Positions 17,228 through 24,915 of a DNA stretch of 64,000 bases are shown one piece after another. The notes beneath the pieces were generated by a model. The model had not been told where the DNA came from and made no database searches. It saw only the letters and a list, made by a program, of their open reading frames with translations. The stretch's first letter is position 1. Each line of letters starts with the position of its first letter. Source of the stretch: Ktedonobacter sp. SOSP1-85. GTDB lineage: Bacteria; Chloroflexota; Ktedonobacteria; Ktedonobacterales; Ktedonobacteraceae. The DNA lies in assembly GCF_016587415.1 (NCBI RefSeq), contig NZ_BNJI01000003.1:1922001-1986000 (forward strand), given 5' to 3'. The translations under genes were made by a program, and so were the position numbers.

Positions 17228-17611
17228 GTGACCGATCGCGAGCAGTACACACCGGGTCCGGGCAGCGGGGCGCAGGTACGAAAGGACGGAGAGAAGTGGA
17301 CGCTCATTCTCGTTAGAGATCTGCGCCACTCGCCGGAAAAAGTCTGGCAGGCGCTTACCGACCTGGCGCATCTGCGCGAATGGGCTCCTTTTGAAGCCGA
17401 TGGGAGCCTGGGTACGGTTGGAACCACGGTGAAGCTCACCACGGTGGGAGCGCCCACGCCGCAGGTTTCCGAAACAAGAGTGACGCGAGCCGACGCTCCC
17501 CAGGTGCTTGAGTACAACTGGGGTGGCAACGATATCCGGTGGGAACTCCCACGAGATACGCAACGAGGTGTAAGCAACCAAGCAGTACAGAGAGAAAAGA
17601 GTGTATGGTGA
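17228..17611 (+). pseudogene. SRPBCC (AHSA1-like) protein, C-terminally truncated
   Basis: GTG at 17228 follows AAGGAGA. The frame reads 'WTLILVRDLRHSPEKVWQALTDLAHLREWAPFEADGSLGTVGTTVKLTTVGAP..LEYNWGGNDIRWEL', the N-terminal two thirds of an SRPBCC ligand-binding fold. Resemblance stops at about 17547, exactly where a dispersed 20-bp motif (CCCACGAGATACGCAACGAG) begins, and the frame ends shortly after. Family length is about 150-170 residues; about 107 genuine ones remain. Confidence 0.7.
17548..17569 (+). repeat. Dispersed 20-22-bp motif, copy 1
   Basis: CCCACGAGATACGCAACGAG followed by GT. Related copies lie at 30298-30319, 38383-38404, 42084-42105 and, inverted, 42244-42263. Here it marks the truncation point of the SRPBCC gene. 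Confidence 0.6.
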
Positions 17612-17705
17612 GAAAAGGAAAAAGGCACAGAACTTCTTCGCCCTGCTGAGTCACTCAGAGGGAAAAGAGAGCGCGGTTGGTTGTTCTGCTGAAGCTTGTT
17701 CCTCC

Positions 17706-18715
17706 TCAATAGCCTCTGGTAAGGAGAGCAGGAACGCCAGCCACGGTGACACGCACGTGCGGTGGACCGAACCAAGCGTTGCGTGCAAGCCGATCAGACC
17801 AATTCCACCGGTCATACGAGCGAACCGCCCGAGGTGGGCGAGGTGGCGGAGAGAGGGGCTGCTGGACTTCGACGAGCGGAAGGACCTCGACGTATTGACT
17901 GCGCCAGTGACCCATCCACGTTCGTCGAAGTGCACGACCGGCGACGTCGACCCAACGGGTTGCAGCCAGGATACCTGTTTGAGGTTCCACTGAGGAAGGT
18001 GCTGGGAGCAAGTGACGAACAGCACTGACGCGACGCGCCCGGTCTCCTTTGGCTCCTCGCGCCAGGCACTGCTCACGCAAGGGACAAGGCCGACAATCAT
18101 CTAACTGAGCCACATATGTAGCCCGTTGGGTGAACGCATTCTCTTGACGCATCTCACTCAACCAGAGGGGCGCTCCGGTGGGACAGCGAAGCGAGACCTC
18201 ATCATGCAGGGTAAAAGCCCGTGCCGGGATCTGGCTCCGACCACGGTCTCTGGCTAATTGCCAGGGACCGTAGATCTCTGAAGGCTGATCAGACGAGGAA
18301 ACCCGTGGGGGACGTTCTTTTGCTGGAGACCACTCCATCTCGCGCAGTTCCCCTCCCTGCATGCTGTGTCCGAGCGACAGCCGGATATTCCACGCCCATT
18401 GGCACACGATCTGCCAGAGTTCCTGTCCGCATTCCGTGTACGAACACCAGCGGTCGGGATCATCTTCCAGATCCTCCTCAGCAAAAATGGTTTCAAACGC
18501 ACCACGCCCGTGATACAGGTCCACCACATCCTCGACCAGCAAGCCATCGGCATCCAGTGTTGTGATGAAGAGTTCATAGATCCATGCCCCCACGCGCTTG
18601 CCGACTTTCACAGCAGGATCGGGAGAAGAAGCCAGGTAGCTCATCATTGCTTTGGTGCTTGCCAGGCTGTCGGGACGGGGAAAAGAGACCGCCGACAGTT
18701 CCTGGCACTTGATCC
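17706..18715 (-). pseudogene. IS4-type transposase, C-terminal fragment
   Basis: The minus frame, open back to 18715, reads 'PRPDSLASTKAMMSYLASSPDPAVKVGKRVGAWIYELFITTLDADGLLVEDVVDLYHGRGAFETIFAEEDLEDDPDRWCSY', with the catalytic Glu of the YHGRGAFE box of IS4-like transposases, and a cysteine set 'CRPCPLREQCLA'. The upstream part with both Asp residues is missing: the fragment ends at the tip of the rearranged IS6 element at 18716. The C-terminal tail is variable and may also be degraded. Confidence 0.7.
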
Positions 18716-19589
18716 GGTATTGTCAAGTTATTGTATGAGGGAGAGCACAATTCTGAGGGAACGCTTGTTAGGAGAACAATGGCAGGTGAGAACTGGGAAA
18801 AGATGCCTCATCATGCAACCCTGTTTCCAGCAGTGATGTCATTCCAGGTCCCAAATCGCTCCTTCATGAGAGCACGATAGTCTGAAGCGCAGAGACGATG
18901 TCGTTGGGGACGGAAGTGATCCGAGATCGGTCCAAAGGCTGAGAGGAAGCGCTGCGCAGGTATTGTCAACTTGGAGAGACTCCTTCATAGAAAACTGAAC
19001 AGTGTGATACAATGGCGCCATGAAAAAGAATGTCTCCGCGTCTCCCTACAAAGGCTTCCGCTTCCCGCCGGAAATTATCGGTTATGCTGTCTGGTTGTAC
19101 TTTCGCTTCCCCCTCAGTTGCGCGTGACGTGGAAGAACTGATGGCCGAGCGTGGCATCGTGCTTACCTATGAAACCATTCGCCAGTGGTGCCTCACATTT
19201 GGCCAAACGTATGCCAATGAGTTGAAACGTCGACGCACAAGACCGGGAGACAAGTGGCATCTGGATGAAGTATTTTTGACCATCAATGGAAAGCGAAGCT
19301 ACCTGTGGAGAGCCGTCGACCAGCACGGCACTGTTCTCGATATCCTCGTACAAAGTCGACGTGACAAACAGGCAGCGAAGAAGTTCTTTCGCAAGTTGCT
19401 CAAGGGGCTTGAATACGCGCCGCGAGTGATCATCACCGACAAGCTCGCTAGCTATGGGGCTGCTAAGAAAGAGATTCTACCAAGCGTTGAGCACCGCAAA
19501 CACAAAGGGTTGAACAACCGAGCGGAAAACTCCCATCAACCGACGCGGCAACGAGAACGAAGCATGCGTCGGTTCACATCTCCTGGACA
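18716..19589 (+). mobile_element. IS6-family element, internally rearranged (same length as intact copy)
   Basis: 18716-18958 (243 bp) is the reverse complement of the right third of the copy at 27903-28776, starting with its right tip GGTATTGTCAAG. 18959-19589 (631 bp) is the left two thirds in direct orientation, starting GGTATTGTCAACTTGG. The internal breakpoint is the same in both parts (between CCTGGACA and TGCGCAGCGC of the intact copy). 243 + 631 = 874, the length of the intact copy. So one element was split at one point and the two parts now face differently, without loss. Confidence 0.85.
19020..19589 (+). pseudogene. IS6-family transposase, 5' part of rearranged copy
   Basis: From the ATG at 19020 the frame reads MKKNVSASPYKGFRFPPEIIGYAVWLYFRFPLS, the usual N-terminal helix-turn-helix region. 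It then reaches TGA, while 'RDVEELMAERGIVLTYETIRQWCLTFGQTYANELKRRR' continues in the next frame (one extra base near 19120). A second ATG at 19030 is already in that frame. The catalytic Asp residues ('KWHLDEVFLTING', 'RVIITDKLASYG') and 'RAENSHQPTRQRERSMRRF' (Glu) remain, but the frame then leaves the element. Nearly identical to the copy at 27964-28681. Confidence 0.8.
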
Positions 19590-20428
19590 GGTTGTGTTGC
19601 AAGAAATTTCAAGAAGACAAGGTGAGGTTATGGAGCAACTCTCCTTGTTCAGTTTAAGCAACCACTCCGAACAACTTGGCAACCAATGCCACCTGCCCTC
19701 TCACATCCCCTTTTGCCACGCCTCGCAGTTGTCCTTTGCGTAGCATGTTCATCACCTCGTACCCCTGTAATGTTCGTCGGGCTGTCTCGAAGGAGAAAAA
19801 GCCCATGCCTAGCTTCGTCAACCGTTTGAGGAAGCGGTGATCTTGCTCGACAAGATTGTTGAGGTATTTGACTTGCCGTAATGCGCAGTTTTCAGGGAGG
19901 TATCCCTCCGCTTTGAGTTCTGCAAACGCTTTGGGATACGCTGCGTTTTTGTCCACATTGATGACTCGTGGCGTGCTCGTATGAGACGCTGCAAGGGTTT
20001 TGAGCAAGAACTGTCTGGCGGCTTGTGCGTCCCTTGTCAGACTGAAGAAGAAATCGAGGGTTTGGCCCTGAGAATCAACGGCCCAGTACAAGTACACCCA
20101 CTCTTTTTTGACCTTGATGTAGGTCTCGTCAACGCGCCAGGAGTCGGTTGTGGGCTTCACATGAGGACGGCAACGCCGTTCAAGCGAAGGCGCATACCGC
20201 TGGACCCAGTGGTAAATTGTGGTGTGATCGACGTGCGAACCACGCTCCAGCATCATTTCTTCGAGATCGCGGTAGCTGAGCGAATACCGCAAATACCACC
20301 TGACGCACAAGAGAATAATGTCGGATTGAAAATGACGCCATTTGAACGGGTGCTGCTCTGCCATGATGCGTTCCTTTTCCACTTTTCTCCCGACTTTAAC
20401 AGATCAGTTACTTTCTTGCGACACAACC
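19590..20428 (-). mobile_element. IS6-family element, second type (839 bp)
   Basis: Tips GGTTGTGTTGCAAGAAA (19590-) and, on the other side, the reverse complement of GGTTGTGTCGCAAGAAAGT (ending 20428) form an imperfect terminal inverted repeat. One intact transposase lies between. It abuts the rearranged IS6 element directly. No matching 8-bp target duplication is visible (CCTGGACA left, CACTGACA right). Confidence 0.8.
19654..20364 (-). CDS. IS6-family transposase (intact)
   Basis: From the ATG at 20364 (AAAGGAAC upstream) a 236-residue protein: MAEQHPFKWRHFQSDIILLCVRWYLRYSLSYRDLEEMM (helix-turn-helix), 'WRVDETYIKVKKEWVYLYWAVDSQGQTLDFFFS' (first Asp), 'RVINVDKNAAYPKAF' (second Asp) and 'YLNNLVEQDHRFLKRLTKLGMGF' (Glu). 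Length and motifs are complete for IS6/IS240, so the element may be active. The same type is seen as a 5' fragment at 54361-54720 and as a miniature derivative at 43353-43510. Confidence 0.9.
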   Translation of the reverse strand: MAEQHPFKWRHFQSDIILLCVRWYLRYSLSYRDLEEMMLERGSHVDHTTIYHWVQRYAPSLERRCRPHVKPTTDSWRVDETYIKVKKEWVYLYWAVDSQGQTLDFFFSLTRDAQAARQFLLKTLAASHTSTPRVINVDKNAAYPKAFAELKAEGYLPENCALRQVKYLNNLVEQDHRFLKRLTKLGMGFFSFETARRTLQGYEVMNMLRKGQLRGVAKGDVRGQVALVAKLFGVVA

Positions 20429-20457
20429 CACTGACAGGCCTACTGATGCTAACACAA

Positions 20458-20799
20458 TCAGGCCTTGGCATCCCTGCCTTCTAATGGATAGCCTGCCTGT
20501 TCCCACTCGGCCAGCCCACCGGCAAAGTGCAGCACCTGGGTATAGCCCTGGTTCTCAAGCACTTTACCGAGAGCGGCACTGGCAATACAGGTTCGGTCGG
20601 AACAGTAGACGACAATCTCGTCTTCTTTGCGAAGCTCGGCCAGCGCGCCCTGGATGGTGGAGAAGTACAGGGAACCAGGAATATGTTTCATCTGGTACTG
20701 CCACTCATTCAGAGCCATTACCAGACGAAAGGATTCATCGTGGTCCATTTTCTGTTTCAACTCTTGATGGTCAATGGTTCTCAATATTTTCTCCTTCAT
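20458..20799 (-). CDS. Rhodanese-domain protein
   Basis: A 113-residue single rhodanese domain. The active-site loop is 'VVYCSDRTC', with Cys66 the expected persulfide carrier, and 'GYTQVLHFAGGLAEWEQAGYPLEG' closes the fold. Such proteins move sulfane sulfur or act on cyanide, or serve as phosphatase-like modules. An ATG at 20799 is preferred to the GTG just before it. It lies at the head of a run of minus-strand redox genes, 87 bp from the medium-chain reductase upstream, so the two could be cotranscribed. Confidence 0.85.
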   Translation of the reverse strand: MKEKILRTIDHQELKQKMDHDESFRLVMALNEWQYQMKHIPGSLYFSTIQGALAELRKEDEIVVYCSDRTCIASAALGKVLENQGYTQVLHFAGGLAEWEQAGYPLEGRDAKA

Positions 20800-20889
20800 C
20801 ACGTTTTACTTCGCTGCTTGTACCTGCTCGATTTGTTCCTCAATGGTATTCTCATGTATCACTGTGGCTTGAGCAGGACGAGAGACGTT

Positions 20890-21837
20890 TTAACTGCTCT
20901 TTTCCTCGCCCTCTACGCGCAAAATGATTTTTCCGCGCGTGTGCCCTTGTAGGGCCTGCTCAAACGCCTGGGATGCCTCTGAGAGAGGAAAGACCCGCTC
21001 GATGATTGGTCGGAGCTGGCCTGTATCTATCAGGTCCCCGATGTGTATGAGCTGTTCTCGATTGGGCTTGACGATAAAAAAGAGCTCACGCACACCAAAG
21101 GCGGCAGCCTGCTCCTGGGATAGGGGGCTAAACACACTCAGGAGCAGTCCGCCCTTCCTTAGAACGCGCCAGGAGCGATCTACTGTCTCACCACCTATGG
21201 TATCAAGCACTATATCAACATCACGCACCACATCCTCGAAACGCGTGGTGGTATAATCAATGATCTCATCGGCTCCCAACGTGCGTAGGAATGCATGATT
21301 GCGTGCAGAGGCTGTCGCGATCACCGTGGCACCAGCCCACTTTGCCATTTGAACCGCCATGCTTCCTACGCCACCAGCGGCACCATGAATGAGAAGCGAT
21401 TGCCCACTGGTAAGCCCTGCGTGCTCAAAAAGCGCTTGCCATGCTGTCAGTCCAACCAGGGGGACTCCGGCTGCCTGGATGTGCCCAAGGGTTCGTGGCT
21501 TGGGCGCCACATCAGTCGCGCGTGCGATCGTGTACTCAGCAGCCGCGCCATCCCTCCAGGATTCGGTGAGCGCATAGATAGCCTCTCCTGCGGCTATACC
21601 AGCGACGCCGGGCCCCACTTCAACGACCTCGCCAGAAACATCATGACCTGGTATGGGATGCTGACGTTCGATACCAGCCGGTGTTTGCCAGGTTTCCGAC
21701 CAGATCGGTTCCTGCCACATCACACTTGTCGCATGGACACGAATCAGGACTTCTCCTACTCCTGGCTGAGGTTTCGGTGCATCTTCGAACACAAATTGAT
21801 CGGGTCCGCTCTGACTATATAGGCGAATAGCTTTCAT
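20890..21837 (-). CDS. NADP-dependent medium-chain oxidoreductase (quinone reductase-like)
   Basis: A 315-residue zinc-free MDR protein. N-terminal 'MKAIRLYSQSGPDQFVFEDAPKPQPGVGEVLIRVHATSVMW' is the GroES-like part; 'SLLIHGAAGGVGSMAVQMAKWAGATVIATAS' is the nucleotide loop AAGGVG. Ends 'RGKIILRVEGEE'. Structural and catalytic zinc cysteines are absent, so a quinone or enone reductase is more likely than an alcohol dehydrogenase. AAAGGAG is found 11 bases before the ATG. It is a distant paralogue of the genes at 23481 and 37251. Confidence 0.88.
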   Translation of the reverse strand: MKAIRLYSQSGPDQFVFEDAPKPQPGVGEVLIRVHATSVMWQEPIWSETWQTPAGIERQHPIPGHDVSGEVVEVGPGVAGIAAGEAIYALTESWRDGAAAEYTIARATDVAPKPRTLGHIQAAGVPLVGLTAWQALFEHAGLTSGQSLLIHGAAGGVGSMAVQMAKWAGATVIATASARNHAFLRTLGADEIIDYTTTRFEDVVRDVDIVLDTIGGETVDRSWRVLRKGGLLLSVFSPLSQEQAAAFGVRELFFIVKPNREQLIHIGDLIDTGQLRPIIERVFPLSEASQAFEQALQGHTRGKIILRVEGEEKSS

Positions 21838-21931
21838 CTCTTACATGTCTCCTTTAAAACGTACATATGCAGCCTCAGCGTTCATCTCCACACTTGTATT
21901 TTTTTATGGCTCTCTGTTGGCTCTGGCTTTC

Positions 21932-22327
21932 TTACGCTTTTGCCGCAATGACCTCAACTTCAACGAGAATTTCCGGGTAAATCAATTCGGTAACCACAGA
22001 AAACATGCCTGCTGGACGAAACCCACCCAGGTAACGGCCTCGAACTTGAATATAGGCCGATTTATCCTCCGCGTGAATCAGATACTGGTTGACCTTCACG
22101 ATATCGGCTATCCCCATGTCAGCGGATTCCAGGGTTGCCAGAATATTCTTCCAGGCCTGGTCGGTCTGCTCCTCAATCGTCTCTGGTATGGTCCCATCAG
22201 GCTTGATGCCGGGCGTTCCGGACACATACAACCAGCGAACATTACCTGAGACCTCCACCCCATCACTGTAGCTATCATTGCCGCGACCAATCTGCGCTGC
22301 CACCCCTATATTGTGGATTGTGTTCAT
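21932..22327 (-). CDS. RidA/YjgF/YER057c family protein
   Basis: A 131-residue protein of the RidA family: 'WLYVSGTPGIKPDGTIPETIEEQTDQAWKNILATLESADMGIADIVKVNQYLIH' and 'GRYLGGFRPAGMFSVVTELIYPEILVEVEVIAAKA'. Classic RidA enzymes hydrolyse reactive 2-aminoacrylate and other imines; a conserved Arg near the C-terminus is needed for that and is replaced here (the segment reads EILVEVEVIAAK, only 'RPAG' retains an Arg), so it may belong to an Rid subgroup of unknown function. AAGGAGACG precedes the ATG. Confidence 0.85.
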   Translation of the reverse strand: MNTIHNIGVAAQIGRGNDSYSDGVEVSGNVRWLYVSGTPGIKPDGTIPETIEEQTDQAWKNILATLESADMGIADIVKVNQYLIHAEDKSAYIQVRGRYLGGFRPAGMFSVVTELIYPEILVEVEVIAAKA

Positions 22328-22462
22328 TCTTCGTCTCCTTGGTTATCCCTATCTCGATTTGAGAGCATATGCGAGAAAGCTCAACGTTCCTTTCAAAGGA
22401 CATTTTCTCTCAAACAACATCGGCATGCGAGTCATCTTCTTATCGGTCCAATAGATCCTATT

Positions 22463-23386
22463 CTAGAAGAAGTGTCCATCTTCGAGATCCTGGATCAGCG
22501 TGGGGTGTACTGGCTGCCACCCCAGCAGCTCGCGGGTCAGCGCACTCGACGTCGGGTTGTCTATTGAGGAGAAGGGTCCGAGCCAGCGAAAGTGCTTGCC
22601 CGCGTCCTCTGGAGAGATGGAGACCACCGGGAGATCGAGATGCCGACCGATCGCCTCGGCGATGGTGCGGGTCGGCACGCCCTCTTCCGCGACTCCGTGC
22701 AGCACCGATCCCGCTGGGGCCTTCTCCAGCGCCAGACGGAACAGGCGAGCGGCATCGAGCCGGTGCACAGTGGGCCAGCGGTTAGAACCATCGCCGACGT
22801 AGCCGGAGACGCCCTTCTCACGGGCGATAGCGATCAGGATCTCCGTGAAGCCGCCTCTTTTTGTGTCGTGAACCGAGGGAGACAGTCGCACGATCGATGA
22901 GCGCACGCCGCGCTGGGAGAGAGCGAGCGCCACGTTCTCCGATGCGAGCCGGGGCGCGACCGACCCGGCGTCGGCCACGTCCTTTTCCGTCCCGAGACGC
23001 CCCTGTGGGAGAAAGAATGTGAGCATCACTGTTCCCGAGGTGATCACGAACGGCTTGCCGGAGCCTTCGAGCGCTGCTCCGATTGTCTGGACGGCGTGCA
23101 GATCCGTGCGCACAGCGCCCTCGTAGTCCGAGAAGATCCCCTCGTAGTCCGCGACGAAGTCGTGGATAAACGCGAGGTGGATGACGCCGTCAGACGCCGC
23201 CGCTGCGCTGCGCAGGCTGTCAAGATCATCGAGGGAACCACGATGCACCTGTGCGCCGGCGGCAACAAGCGAGGCCGCGGCTGCATCTGAGCGCGCCAGG
23301 CCGAGGACCTGATGGCCCGCCTCGATCAGTTCGGGGACGACGGCGGAGCCGATAACACCGGTCGCGCCAGTAACAAAAACTCTCAT
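22463..23386 (-). CDS. Extended-SDR NAD(P)-dependent epimerase/reductase-like protein
   Basis: A 307-residue protein starting MRVFVTGATGVIGSAVVPELIEAGHQVLGLARS (GxxGxxG nucleotide motif). GGAGGA lies 8 bases before the ATG at 23386, which is preferred to the upstream ATG at 23401. The catalytic Tyr-x-x-x-Lys is not found at the expected place ('FVITSGTVMLTFFLPQGRLGTEKD'), so this is an atypical member, as with many SDR proteins annotated as NAD-dependent epimerases in actinobacteria. Third positions are more GC-rich than in neighbours, hinting at transfer from a high-GC donor. Confidence 0.85.
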   Translation of the reverse strand: MRVFVTGATGVIGSAVVPELIEAGHQVLGLARSDAAAASLVAAGAQVHRGSLDDLDSLRSAAAASDGVIHLAFIHDFVADYEGIFSDYEGAVRTDLHAVQTIGAALEGSGKPFVITSGTVMLTFFLPQGRLGTEKDVADAGSVAPRLASENVALALSQRGVRSSIVRLSPSVHDTKRGGFTEILIAIAREKGVSGYVGDGSNRWPTVHRLDAARLFRLALEKAPAGSVLHGVAEEGVPTRTIAEAIGRHLDLPVVSISPEDAGKHFRWLGPFSSIDNPTSSALTRELLGWQPVHPTLIQDLEDGHFF

Positions 23387-23480
23387 GGGAAAATCCTCCA
23401 TTACTAAACATACGGTTAGGGTTTCGGTCGTGTGGACACTACCTTCTCATGGTTTTTTAGGATTTGACCAGAGAGGGTCT

Positions 23481-24419
23481 TCATCTTGATACATCGAGCA
23501 CGATTTTTCCTTGATGGTGCCGCGTCTCCAGTCGCTCATGAGCTAACTTTGCCATTTCGAGGGGAAACACCTGATCAAGGTGAACCGTCAACTGACCATG
23601 GTCCACCAGCTTCGTCAGTTCGGCCAATTGTCGTCTATCAGGGCGGAAGTAGAGTACGTGCGTGTCAATATGACGGGTGGGTGTCACCTGCTCAAGGTCG
23701 ACAATGCTGACGAGCCGTCCCCTCTCGCGTACCACCTGCATACTTCTTGCCGCTGTCTCTCCCCCAACACAGTCCAGGACCGCATCGATGCCCTCAGGAT
23801 GAGCCGCGTGGACAGCCTCCGCGAAGTCCGTTTGCGTATAGTCAATGAGTTCGCTTGCTCCCAGTTGCTGAAGGTACGGGTGGTGCTCGTTCCTTGCTGT
23901 GACCATGACGTGTGCTCCAAGGCGCGCAGCCAGTTGGACAGCAAGCGTGCCGGTTCCTCCCGCCGCACCGGTAATCAAGAGCGTTTCTCCCGGTTGGATC
24001 TTCAGCAGTTCGAAAATTGCCTGGAAAGCGGTCAGCCCGTTGACGGGAAGGGCAGATGCGTGCAGGGCATCGAGCGAGGAAGGCATTGGAGCGATGAGAT
24101 TCGCAGGGACAGCCACGGCAGAAGCATAATGACCAATGCCGACCTGGTAGGTCGCGCAGATCACGTGGGTTCCCACATCCCATCCCGTGACTGCCTCTCC
24201 CACCTTTGCAATGATCCCTGCTGATTCCCAACCAAGCACGAGCGGAAACTGTTGCCCTTCTAATACTATGCTTCCTTGCCGCGTTTTCACATCCCACATC
24301 CCGACGCCGGCTGCCTGGACGTTGATGAGGACTTGCTCTGGGCCACAGGGTGGCACAGGCAGATCCACAAGCTTGAGTTGATCAGGGCCGCCAAAAGCGG
24401 TAATGGCGATCGCTTGCAT
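23481..24419 (-). CDS. NADP-dependent medium-chain oxidoreductase (paralogue of 37251-38189)
   Basis: A 312-residue zinc-free MDR protein: 'MQAIAITAFGGPDQLKLVDLPVPPCGPEQVLINVQAAGVGMWDVKTRQGSIVLEGQQFPLVLGWESAGI', nucleotide loop 'GAAGGTGTLAVQLAARLGAHVMVTA'. No zinc cysteines. It is the same length as, and closely similar throughout to, the product of 37251-38189, which lies in the other orientation 13 kb away: a fairly recent duplication. The ATG at 24419 has AAGGAACAACG before it. It is the first of the leftward redox genes and diverges from the LuxR regulator at 24916, which could control it. Confidence 0.9.
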   Translation of the reverse strand: MQAIAITAFGGPDQLKLVDLPVPPCGPEQVLINVQAAGVGMWDVKTRQGSIVLEGQQFPLVLGWESAGIIAKVGEAVTGWDVGTHVICATYQVGIGHYASAVAVPANLIAPMPSSLDALHASALPVNGLTAFQAIFELLKIQPGETLLITGAAGGTGTLAVQLAARLGAHVMVTARNEHHPYLQQLGASELIDYTQTDFAEAVHAAHPEGIDAVLDCVGGETAARSMQVVRERGRLVSIVDLEQVTPTRHIDTHVLYFRPDRRQLAELTKLVDHGQLTVHLDQVFPLEMAKLAHERLETRHHQGKIVLDVSR

Positions 24420-24915
24420 GCGTTGTTCCTTGTCTATCACTGTTTTCTCTCCTTTCTGCGATCATCGAAAGAGAGCCAGGCGATGTAGCGGGCGAACACG
24501 AGGCGTAGGTGGATACGTGAGCGTGGGTGCCTGCCATTTTGTATGGGGAAGAATTGTATGCATCCGAAATAAGCTTTCTGTACGTTGTGAGAAAAGCACA
24601 TTGACCGCAAGGCCGTTTTTATCCTGGCTTGCTTTGTTATGACCTCGGTCAGTGTACCGCGAGGAGGCGAAAAAATCATGGGCCAAAAAGGGTGTTTCCA
24701 ACGGCAGGCATGCCAGTAGGGAATCCACACAAAAGTGGTGTCGACCATCCTACCATGCGTTTGATTATCCTGGCTTCTGGAGGGATGTGGGTGAATACGT
24801 CAGCAAGATCTTGACACCTGAACGAACTTTAGGGACAATACTCTGAAGAGTGGTTTCTTTCCCAGCAGTAAAAGTGGGCAGTGCAAAAAATCAAAGTCAG
24901 GAAGGAGGGGCGACC

